A stretch of DNA of 64,000 nucleotides, taken from contig NZ_JAAHBP010000023.1 in NCBI RefSeq assembly GCF_023184515.1, positions 1 to 64,000 of the forward strand, in the 5' to 3' direction. A program made the position numbers and the translations under genes. Positions 53,623-62,668 of the stretch are shown in pieces. Every line of letters begins with the position of its first letter. Positions within the stretch are counted from its first letter, which is position 1. The notes below the pieces were generated by a model. It did no database searches. It saw only the letters and a list, made by a program, of their open reading frames with translations, and had not been told where the DNA came from. Source of the stretch: Streptomyces sp. D2-8. Its GTDB lineage: Bacteria > Actinomycetota > Actinomycetes > Streptomycetales > Streptomycetaceae.

Positions 53623-54465
53623 ATGAGCCAAGTGATCCGTGCCGCCGTCTTCCAGACCGCATGGACGGGCGACAAGGAATCGATGATCCAGGTCCACGAA
53701 CAGGCGGCTCGCGACGCGGCCGCGCAGGGTGCTCAAGTCCTGTGCTTCCAGGAGCTGTTCTACGGACCGTACTTCTGCCAGGTCCAGGACCCGGCCTTCT
53801 ACGAGTACGCCGAGCAGATCCCCGAGGGCCCCATCGTCCGGCGCTTCCAGGCACTCGCGAAGGAACTGGGCATCGTCCTGGTGCTGCCGATGTACGAGGA
53901 GGAGCAGCCCGGCGTCCTCTACAACACCGCCGCCGTGATCGACGCGGACGGCTCCTACCTCGGCAAGTACCGCAAGACACACATCCCCCAGGTCAGGGGC
54001 TTCTGGGAGAAGTTCTACTTCCGCCCGGGCAACAGCGGCTGGCCCGTCTTCGACACGAAGGTCGGCCGTGTCGGCGTGTACATCTGCTACGACCGTCACT
54101 TCCCGGAGGGCTGGCGCGCCCTCGGCCTCGCGGGTGCCGAGATCGTCTTCAACCCGTCGGCCACCTCCCGGGGACTGTCCGCCTACCTCTGGCAGCTGGA
54201 GCAGCCGGCGGCGGCCGTCGCCAACGAGTACTTCGTCGGCGCGATCAACCGGGTCGGGGTCGAGGACTACGGCGACAACGACTTCTACGGCACGTCGTAC
54301 TTCGTGGACCCCGAGGCCCAGTTCGTCGGCGAGGTGGCGAGCGACAAGGAGCCCGAACTGGTCGTCCGCGACCTGGACATGGCCAAACTCCGCGAGGTCC
54401 GCGACCGCTGGCAGTTCTACCGGGACCGGGCACCTGGAACGTACGGTCCGCTGACGGACCTCTAG
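53623..54465 (+). CDS. Nitrilase-family beta-ureidopropionase, copy 2
   Basis: A 280-residue paralogue of the protein encoded at 49715, the same length with the triad at the same positions: Glu44 (CFQELFY), Lys118 (KYRKTHIPQ), Cys155 (VYICYDRHFPEGWR). It also shares YGDNDFYGTSYFVDP. Substitutions cluster in the first 80 residues and the C-terminus, which may shift specificity between N-carbamoyl-beta-alanine and N-carbamoyl-beta-aminoisobutyrate. It is first in the second transcription unit, and its stop codon TAG is the first base triplet of an interspersed repeat. Confidence 0.9.
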   Translation: MSQVIRAAVFQTAWTGDKESMIQVHEQAARDAAAQGAQVLCFQELFYGPYFCQVQDPAFYEYAEQIPEGPIVRRFQALAKELGIVLVLPMYEEEQPGVLYNTAAVIDADGSYLGKYRKTHIPQVRGFWEKFYFRPGNSGWPVFDTKVGRVGVYICYDRHFPEGWRALGLAGAEIVFNPSATSRGLSAYLWQLEQPAAAVANEYFVGAINRVGVEDYGDNDFYGTSYFVDPEAQFVGEVASDKEPELVVRDLDMAKLREVRDRWQFYRDRAPGTYGPLTDL

Positions 54466-54491
54466 GGGCGCGGGGAACTGCGCGACCAGCC
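54463..54491 (-). repeat. Streptomyces interspersed repeat, copy B
   Basis: The reverse complement of this 29-base stretch is identical to copy A at 44144-44172. As in copy A the repeat begins with the TAG stop codon of the adjacent gene, here the second beta-ureidopropionase. Confidence 0.85.
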
Positions 54492-54532
54492 ACACACGAC
54501 CGTCACGTTCAAACGGCGAGGAGCGACAGATC

Positions 54533-55936
54533 ATGAGCACCCGAACCGTCATCCGAGGTGGCCTGGTCATCACCGCCTCCGACGAACTGCACGCCGACGT
54601 CCTGATCGAGGACGGCCGAATCGCCGCCCTCGCGGCCTCCGGCACACCTGCCGCCGAATCCTTCACCGCCGACCGGGTCATCGAGGCGACAGGAAAGTAC
54701 GTCATCCCCGGCGGCGTAGACGCCCACACCCACATGGAGCTCCCCTTCGGCGGCACCTTCGCCTCCGACACCTTCGAGACCGGCACCCGCGCCGCGGCCT
54801 GGGGCGGTACGACGACGATCATCGACTTCGCCGTGCAGAGCGTCGGGCACAGCCTGCGCGAGGGCCTCGACGCCTGGCACGCCAAGGCCGACGGCAACTG
54901 CGCCATCGACTACGGCTTCCACATGATCGTCTCCGACGTCAACGAGCACACCCTCAAGGAGATGGACCACCTGGTCGAGGAGGGCATCACCTCCTTCAAG
55001 CAGTTCATGGCCTACCCGGGCGTCTTCTACAGCGACGACGGACAGATCCTGCGCGCGATGCAGCGCTCCGCCGAGAACGGCGGCCTGATCATGATGCACG
55101 CCGAGAACGGCATCGCCATCGACGTCCTCGTCGAGCAGGCCCTGGCCCGGGGCGAGACCGACCCGCGCTACCACGGCGAGGTCCGCAAGGCCCTGCTGGA
55201 GGCCGAGGCCACCCATCGCGCCATCAAACTCGCGCAGGTGGCCGGCGCCCCCCTGTACATCGTGCACGTCTCGGCGACGGAGGCGGTCGCCGAGCTGGCC
55301 CGGGCCCGCGACGAGGGACTGAACGTCTTCGGCGAGACCTGCCCGCAGTACCTGTTCCTGTCCACCGACAACCTCGCCGAGCCGGACTTCGAGGGCGCGA
55401 AGTACGTGTGCAGCACCCCGCTCAGGCCGAAGGAGCACCAGGCCGCACTGTGGCGGGGCCTGCGCACGAACGACCTCCAGGTCGTCTCCACCGACCACTG
55501 CCCCTTCTGCTTCGTGGGCCAGAAGGAACTCGGCCGCGGCGACTTCTCCAAGATCCCCAACGGCCTGCCGGGCGTGGAGAACCGTATGGACCTGCTCCAC
55601 CAGGCGGTCCTCGACGGGCACATCTCGCGCCGCCGCTGGATCGAGATCGCCTGCGCGACCCCGGCCCGGATGTTCGGCCTGTACCCGAAGAAGGGCACCA
55701 TCGCGCCGGGCGCCGACGCCGACGTCGTCATCTACGACCCGCACGCCGAGCAGGTCATGTCCGCCGAGACACACCACATGAACGTCGACTACTCGGCGTA
55801 CGAGGGCAAACGCACCACCGGCCGGGTCGAGACGGTCCTCTCGCGCGGCGAACCCGTCATCACCGAGCGGGAGTACACCGGGCACGCCGGGCACGGCGTG
55901 TTCACCCCGCGATCCACCTGTCAGTACCTCAACTAG
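54533..55936 (+). CDS. hydA: Dihydropyrimidinase (hydantoinase)
   Basis: A 467-residue zinc amidohydrolase that opens dihydrouracil/dihydrothymine to N-carbamoyl amino acids. Metal ligands: HTHMELPFG (HxH), the Lys that becomes carbamylated in GITSFKQFMAYPG, His in IMMHAEN, His in YIVHVSATEAV and Asp in VSTDHCPFCF. It starts MSTRTVIRGGLVITASDELH. It supplies the substrate for the two beta-ureidopropionases around it. Length and motifs are standard. Confidence 0.95.
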   Translation: MSTRTVIRGGLVITASDELHADVLIEDGRIAALAASGTPAAESFTADRVIEATGKYVIPGGVDAHTHMELPFGGTFASDTFETGTRAAAWGGTTTIIDFAVQSVGHSLREGLDAWHAKADGNCAIDYGFHMIVSDVNEHTLKEMDHLVEEGITSFKQFMAYPGVFYSDDGQILRAMQRSAENGGLIMMHAENGIAIDVLVEQALARGETDPRYHGEVRKALLEAEATHRAIKLAQVAGAPLYIVHVSATEAVAELARARDEGLNVFGETCPQYLFLSTDNLAEPDFEGAKYVCSTPLRPKEHQAALWRGLRTNDLQVVSTDHCPFCFVGQKELGRGDFSKIPNGLPGVENRMDLLHQAVLDGHISRRRWIEIACATPARMFGLYPKKGTIAPGADADVVIYDPHAEQVMSAETHHMNVDYSAYEGKRTTGRVETVLSRGEPVITEREYTGHAGHGVFTPRSTCQYLN

Positions 55937-55947
55937 GAGTGGCGCAG

Positions 55948-56970
55948 ATGGACTTCGGACTCGTCCTGCAGGCCGACCCGCCGGCCTCGCGGGTGATCAG
56001 CCTGATGAAGCGGGCGGAACGGAACGGCTTCACGTACGGCTGGACCTTCGACTCCGCCGTGCTGTGGCAGGAACCGTTCGTGATCTACAGCCAGATCCTG
56101 GCCAACACCACGACGCTGAAGGTCGGTCCGATGGTGACCAACCCGGGTACCCGTACCTGGGAGGTCACCGCCTCCACCTTCGCCACCCTCAACGACATGT
56201 TCGGCAACCGCACGGTCTGCGGCATCGGCCGCGGTGACTCCGCGATGCGCGTGGCCGGCCGCAAGCCCAACACCCTCGCCCGGATCAGCGAGGCCATGAA
56301 GGTCATCCGGGACCTCGGCAGCGGACGGGAGGCCGACCTCGGCGGCGGCACCGTCGTCCGGTTCCCGTGGATCGAGCAGGGCGCCGAACTGCCCGTGTGG
56401 ATGGCCGCGTACGGCCCCAAGGCCCTGAAGATGGCCGGTGAGGAGGCGGACGGGTTCATCCTCCAGCTGGCCGACCTCTATCTCACCGAGTACATGGTCA
56501 AGGCCGTGAAGGACGCGGCCGTCGCCGCCGGCCGGGACCCCGCCGAGGTGACCGTCTGCGTGGCCGCCCCGGCGTACGTCACCGAGGACGACTCGCCCGA
56601 AGCGCTCGCCCACGCCCGCGAGCAGTGCCGCTGGTTCGGCGGCATGGTCGGCAACCACGTCGCCGACCTCGTCTCCAAGTACGGTGAGCACTCCTCCCAG
56701 GTGCCCGACGACCTCACCGAGTACATCAAGGCCCGCGAGGGATACGACTACTCCCACCACGGGCGCAGCGGGAACCCCGACGCCCAGTTCGTGCCCGACG
56801 AGATCGTCGACCGGTTCTGCCTGATCGGCCCGGTCGAGAAGCACATCGAGAAGCTGGACGCGCTGCGCGCGCTCGGCGTCGACCAGTTCGCCGTCTACGA
56901 CATGCACGACGCGCAGGAGGCCGTGATCGAGGCCTACGGATCGCGGGTGATCCCGGCCGTCAACGGCTGA
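55948..56970 (+). CDS. LLM-class F420-dependent oxidoreductase (TIGR03842-like)
   Basis: A 340-residue luciferase-like TIM-barrel flavin/F420 enzyme starting MDFGLVLQADPPASRVISLM, with GWTFDSAVLWQEPFVIYSQI, VGPMVTNPGTRTWEVTASTF and GIGRGDSAMRVAGRKPNTLA. The start ATG at 55948 follows hydA by 11 bases with AGGAG overlapping the hydA stop. No dihydropyrimidine dehydrogenase gene is present in the cluster, so this enzyme is a candidate for a redox step on pyrimidines. The family name is recognised; the substrate is inference. Confidence 0.88.
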   Translation: MDFGLVLQADPPASRVISLMKRAERNGFTYGWTFDSAVLWQEPFVIYSQILANTTTLKVGPMVTNPGTRTWEVTASTFATLNDMFGNRTVCGIGRGDSAMRVAGRKPNTLARISEAMKVIRDLGSGREADLGGGTVVRFPWIEQGAELPVWMAAYGPKALKMAGEEADGFILQLADLYLTEYMVKAVKDAAVAAGRDPAEVTVCVAAPAYVTEDDSPEALAHAREQCRWFGGMVGNHVADLVSKYGEHSSQVPDDLTEYIKAREGYDYSHHGRSGNPDAQFVPDEIVDRFCLIGPVEKHIEKLDALRALGVDQFAVYDMHDAQEAVIEAYGSRVIPAVNG

Positions 56971-56995
56971 CCTCCTCCGCCGCACCCTGTGAACT

Positions 56996-57023
56996 CCCCC
57001 TTCCCAGCGGCTCGGGAAGGGGG
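56996..57023 (+). terminator. Hairpin between the oxidoreductase and permease genes
   Basis: CCCCCTTCCC (56996-57005) pairs perfectly with 57014-57023, a 10-bp stem with an 8-base loop, 26 bases after the oxidoreductase stop. It could end the operon or attenuate transcription into the permease gene. Confidence 0.6.
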
Positions 57024-57117
57024 CCCCAGGACGCTCCCCGCCGCACCCGGAGCGCACCCCCCCATCGGCGTCCCCGCACGGCCTTTCCCGTCCCACCTCC
57101 CCTGATTGGCCCGGCCC

Positions 57118-58638
<1,521 letters not shown>

Positions 58639-58669
58639 GTCTGAGGAAGGCCGGCGCGCTGGAGGGCGC

Positions 58670-59338
58670 TCAGTCCTTGTCGCTCTCCAGCGCGGCGACC
58701 GCTTCCTTCGCGGCCTTGATGGCGCCCTTGTTGATCGTGTCCGTGCTGGGCGCCTTCTTCGACTCGAAGTCGCTGCCGTTGTAGGTGATCATCACCAGCG
58801 CGTTGGAGGCGCGGGCGATCACGACGCCCTCGCGGGTCTCCTGCTTGTCCTCGGTGGTGAGGTTCACGACGGAGTACGCGCTCTCGCCCAGACCGGGGAC
58901 GGCCCCGCCGCCGCTCTTCTTCTCGGTGTGCGCCTCGTACGACTTCTGCGCCGCCTCGTCCGACTCCAGGACCTCGTAGGACACGTCGAGCCAGCGGTAG
59001 TCGTACCCCTTGAGCGCGTTCCAGGAGCAGGTGCGGCGCAGCTTCGTGTCCGTGGACGGGATCTCCTTGCCGGCTGACTTGGCGCCCGGCACCAGCGACT
59101 CGATCGTCTTCTTGGCGACGCTCTCGCACGGGGCGGGCGCGGCCGAGTACGCCTTCGGCGCCGTCGACGTCGACGGTGCGGACGCGGACTGGGTCTCGGT
59201 CTTCTCTTCGGCCTGCTTGTGCTCGGCGGCCTGCGGCGCGGCGAGCGGACCGGACGACAGCGCCCAGCCCGCCGCGGCGAGCACAACCACCGGCGACAGA
59301 CGAGCGGTCAGGGCCAAGGGCAGAGGTAGAGAACGCAC
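58670..59338 (-). CDS. Secreted DUF3558-like protein
   Basis: A 222-residue exported protein: MRSLPLPLALTARLSPVVVL, AAAGWALSSG, then a Thr/Ser/Ala-rich linker. The domain has two Cys (PCESVAKKTIESLVPGAK and LRRTCSWNALKGYDYRWLDV), probably a disulphide, and PGLGESAYSVVNLTTEDKQE near residue 145, matching DUF3558-type lipoprotein-like actinobacterial proteins. There is no lipobox Cys at the cleavage site. It converges on the permease gene with a 31-base gap. Function unknown. Confidence 0.82.
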   Translation of the reverse strand: MRSLPLPLALTARLSPVVVLAAAGWALSSGPLAAPQAAEHKQAEEKTETQSASAPSTSTAPKAYSAAPAPCESVAKKTIESLVPGAKSAGKEIPSTDTKLRRTCSWNALKGYDYRWLDVSYEVLESDEAAQKSYEAHTEKKSGGGAVPGLGESAYSVVNLTTEDKQETREGVVIARASNALVMITYNGSDFESKKAPSTDTINKGAIKAAKEAVAALESDKD

Positions 59339-59659
59339 GGCGCCCTTCTCGTGGGGGACGGCGGTGCGGAACGGGTCCGCACGGCGGACGGGACGACAGT
59401 TTCACACGAGTGTCCGTGGTGCGGAAGTGCGAACTCGCTCCGTGGCTGCGCGGTGACGGGGGCCCGCGGTCCACCGCCCGGATATCGGCCGGTTGAGCGG
59501 CTTCCGGGTGGTTTGCGGCAGGTGCGTGCGTAGCCGGGGAGCTGGGGTGGTTCCTGCCGAGACGTGTCCGCCCACCTGCGATCTTCCCCAGGTTTTGGCG
59601 GGACCCGGACAGGGGGAGGGGGACGGGTGGCGTACGACGACGAGAGGTGAGAAGGCCGT

Positions 59660-59725
59660 ATGTGCACGACCCGCCCCACCCTCCAGGGCACCTTCGGCAT
59701 GAAGTTGTCCACAGGGTGGCGCTGA
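59660..59725 (+). pseudogene. Truncated 5' end of a gamma-glutamyltransferase-like gene
   Basis: The frame MCTTRPTLQGTFGMKLSTGW then R and a stop is a shortened relative of the start of the gene at 62669 (MEFTTRPTLRGTFGMVSSTH, WLAS). At the DNA level similarity covers about 60 bases and stops at the TGGC near 59720. The 320 bases upstream (59339-59659) hold no gene and are probably its former promoter region, with a ribosome-site-like GAGGTGAGAAGG just before the ATG. Confidence 0.7.
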
Positions 59726-59819
59726 CCTGCCGTGATGCGGCAATCCCTGTCGCTGACCTGCACAACAGAGACGGCCATCTGGAAGCGCTCGGTATCAAAC
59801 CGCGCACCGGCCCGTCATC

Positions 59820-60002
59820 TGGGGCCGTGCCCGGGCCGATGGGCACCGGCAGCGCGGCGTGGTGGACGATGCTGAGTGACTGTGTGCAGCGCGTCAGAGC
59901 GACGTACAGACCACGCATCCCCGAGCGGGTTTCACCCGCGATGGCGGCGGGCTCCAACTCGATGCCTTTGGCTTCGTGCGGTTGGAGGATCGGCACGGTG
60001 GC
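59820..60002 (-). pseudogene. C-terminal fossil of a UvrD-type helicase (HelR-like)
   Basis: The minus strand reads VPILQPHEAKGIELEPAAIA, GETRSGMRGLYVALTRCTQS and LSIVHHAALPVPIGPG. The block HEAKGLExD...GLYVALTRxTQ is motif V/VI of superfamily 1 UvrD-like helicases and most resembles actinobacterial HelR, the RNA polymerase recycling ATPase. About 60 residues remain; there is no proper stop and upstream sequence is unrelated. It lies back-to-back with the truncated gamma-glutamyltransferase start. Confidence 0.7.
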
Positions 60003-60177
60003 GCGATGGATGTGCGTGGCCCGCGAGGGCGAAGCACTCAGCAGCCCTCGAACCAGGGGTTTGCGGGGTGGCGCGGTGGAAGTCGTGGGAAGTAGACGCT
60101 GAGTTGGGGGCGGCGACTGAGCCGCTGCTGCCGAAAGCAGAGCGCCGGGACCGGCATCCGGGGCGCGCTGGGTCCGC

Positions 60178-61338
60178 TCAGGCCGGTTGGGCCTGTGCCG
60201 CGGCTGGGGCAGACGGCTGTGGGCGGGCGCGCAGCCGCACGGTCAGCGCGCTTACACAGCCGGCGAGGATGCCGAAGACGAGCGCCGCGGACACACCTGA
60301 GCCCATGGAGACGTAGTACAGCAGTGGCCCGCCTGTGCTGCCCTGATAGGAGAGTAGCGAGTTCCACATTCCACTCACCTCGACGCCGAGGGTGGTGGCG
60401 GCGACGGCGCCGAGCGCGTAGGCGGGGTAGGTCACGCGGTCAAGCAGGACGGCCAGCAGCCGCAGCCCCCACCAGACCAGGGCGAGCAGCGCCACGTCGC
60501 CGAGCCGATACAGCAGCCAGCGCCCGTCGGCGGAGCTGGTGGGCATGGTCCAGGCGCTGAGCTGGACCCACTGCCGCAGTAGATCGCCGGGCTCGGACAG
60601 CCGTCCTCCGCCCCCGAACCCGGTCTGGATGCGCCCGGCGACCCGGTCGTTGGAGAGCATGATGAGGGCGAAGGCGACCACGGCGGTGCCCAGGGTTGCG
60701 GCGAGCCGTGCGGTGGCCGTGGTCGGCAGGGCCGGGCCTGGTTCCGGTGTCGCCTCGGGCCGCAGCAGGGTCATGAGGCCGGTGGCCGCTGCTGCGGCCA
60801 CCAAGGCGGCGCCCACCGGGAGTTCGCGGCCCTGAGACATGGCGCTCGCGAGGCCGGGGAGCAGCCGGAATGTCGCCGAGCCGCCGGAAGCAACCATCCA
60901 TGGCGCGGAGACAACTACAGCAAGCATGGCCGCGGCGATGCCCCAGCCCCATAGGGCCGCCACGGAGACCACAGCGCGTCTGACGCCGCGGCCCGAGAGC
61001 CGACGCAACAGCGGCAGCGCGCCGCATGGGAAGAGCAGGACGAGCGCGGCGTATCGCACCCGCATGGCGGTCTCTCTCAGAGCCGCGTAGTCCGCGCCGT
61101 GACCGACCGCCCCGGCGGGATCGGTGAACTGGGTTGAGGACGGGAGGTCGGTCGACCACGGCAGCGTCCACGCCAACAGGCGGTTTGCTTGGTCGGGGCC
61201 GAAGAATCGCGTGGCGCCGGGCAAGCTGAGTGCGTGGGCACTGGAGCCCGCCCACCAGAGCAGTCCAGCCAGCAACAGCGCCCCGAAGAGCGCCGGTCCG
61301 AGCACACGCCGATACGCCATTGTTTGAGTCCCATCCAT
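60178..61338 (-). CDS. Multi-pass membrane protein, unknown function (streptophobe-like)
   Basis: A 386-residue integral membrane protein starting MDGTQTMAYRRVLGPALFGA, with about nine hydrophobic spans, alternating with loops such as LPGATRFFGPDQANRLLAWT and GRIQTGFGGGGRLSEPGDLL and a Pro/Ala-rich end. Size and topology recall the streptophobe family of Streptomyces membrane proteins. The ATG at 61338 follows AGGAGCGGGCA. A palindrome lies about 100 bases upstream. It is a single gene within the segment between the two gamma-glutamyltransferase-like starts. Confidence 0.72.
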   Translation of the reverse strand: MDGTQTMAYRRVLGPALFGALLLAGLLWWAGSSAHALSLPGATRFFGPDQANRLLAWTLPWSTDLPSSTQFTDPAGAVGHGADYAALRETAMRVRYAALVLLFPCGALPLLRRLSGRGVRRAVVSVAALWGWGIAAAMLAVVVSAPWMVASGGSATFRLLPGLASAMSQGRELPVGAALVAAAAATGLMTLLRPEATPEPGPALPTTATARLAATLGTAVVAFALIMLSNDRVAGRIQTGFGGGGRLSEPGDLLRQWVQLSAWTMPTSSADGRWLLYRLGDVALLALVWWGLRLLAVLLDRVTYPAYALGAVAATTLGVEVSGMWNSLLSYQGSTGGPLLYYVSMGSGVSAALVFGILAGCVSALTVRLRARPQPSAPAAAQAQPA

Positions 61339-61440
61339 TGCCCGCTCCTGCGGGTTTCGCTTCCGCCGGTCGGCGGGCGCATGACAACGGCGACAGATGT
61401 ATCAGACACTGAAGGCGCGGTCACCTTCGTCCGCAGGATT

Positions 61441-61456
61441 TGAGTACGCATACTCA
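61441..61456. promoter_or_regulatory. 16-bp palindrome, candidate operator
   Basis: TGAGTACGCATACTCA is self-complementary at seven of eight pairs and lies 103 bases before the start of the membrane protein gene at 61338. The spacing and symmetry suit a GntR- or PadR-type repressor. No regulator gene is adjacent. Confidence 0.4.
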
Positions 61457-61530
61457 TGAGCCCCGCCTCGGCTTCGCGGAGAGTCTGTTCGAGTAGCGAC
61501 GGCGCCCCGGTGCCCGCGTGCCCAGGTCAG

Positions 61531-61780
61531 TCAACCCAGTTTGGGAACCGGACGTGCGAGGGTCCGCACAGCCCCGTCGGCCAGAGCCTTCTCGTACGCT
61601 TGTCGGGATGCGGTGTCCCTGTCTGCAGCCGACGCACTGGCCGGCACGTAGGCCCCGGGGCAGACTGGGCATGCTGGATTCGACAGGCTGGGCGGTGTAC
61701 CAGCCGAAGGCGACGATGGCGGCCAGGATGGCCACGGAGGCAAAACGACGACAGGGTGGGTGAAATAACCGGTTGATCAC
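61531..61780 (-). pseudogene. Possible small exported protein, frameshifted
   Basis: One frame starts MINRLFHPPCRRFASVAILA with a hydrophobic span (ILAAIVAFGWYTAQPVES), and a second frame continues CPVCPGAYVPASASAADRDT and ASRQAYEKALADGAVRTLAR to a stop at 61531. Each part looks coding but they are in different frames, meeting near 61670. It may be a pseudogene or two chance frames; no family recognised. Confidence 0.3.
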
Positions 61781-61784
61781 CCAT

Positions 61785-62668
61785 GGGCCCTACGGAGAGG
61801 GCCTGCTGCTATGAACAGGGGGCGGCGCTCCAGACCCTGTACTGGTACAGAAGTCGCCCTGGGGGCCGCTCGTTTCATCGGCCTTCCCGACATAGCGCCC
61901 GACGCGGTCGCGATGGCCCTGACCACTACCGTCACGGTGATGCCTTCACGGACGGGCAACTCCCGTCTTGACTCTGCGCTACTAGGAACGGCGTGGTCTG
62001 CTGGGGGCTGTCCATAATCAACGGCGGATCTGCTGATCAAGGGAGAGACGCCACGTGAGCGAGACGACGACGGAGCAGGAGTCCGTGGGAGGAGTCGGCA
62101 GGCGATGCCAGGCCGTCGGCCGCGTCGGACGCATGGCAGTCCCTCCTCCTGCGCGCCGGCCGCTCCTACTCAGCGGAGAGGCAACGCTGAACGAGCTCCC
62201 TGTTGTTCTGCGGGACTCCGGGGCGTCCACCTGTCGGGTCGTGTGGGCCATTGAGAAGCGCATGGCAACGGCGTTCTTGCGTAGGGCGGCGCGGAGAGGA
62301 TGCAGGCAGCTTCCTTCGCGGTCGGCGACGTCTTGCAGGGAGACATGACGTCCAGCTCCTCCACCTGCGGTACCGGGTTCGCGATCGTGGGGGCGTCGTG
62401 AGTCGGCGAGAACGACGTGTCCGCGTAACGGAGCGGCAGCGTGCACCAGGAGATTTTGGTGCCCGCCCAGGGGGCCCATTTCGCCAGGTGAGACGGGTTG
62501 CCGCTGAACTGCTGTGCACCTTGACTCCGCGAGCGCAGTAGTTTCGGGCCTCAACGGCCCGGCCAGGAAAGAGGGGGCGATGGGTCCACCTGGAGGAGAT
62601 GGCCTCGCGCTCATTCTCCCCACGGCCCGTTCTGAGCCGACCGGCACACGTAAACACCGGGGTCAGAT
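61785..62668. other. Gene-free stretch upstream of the last gene
   Basis: No frame in these 884 bases has recognisable family similarity, good start and codon bias together. A minus-strand frame between 62480 and 62170 (SFSPTHDAPTIANPVPQVEE) is the best of several weak candidates. This is probably decayed accessory DNA. Confidence 0.4.
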
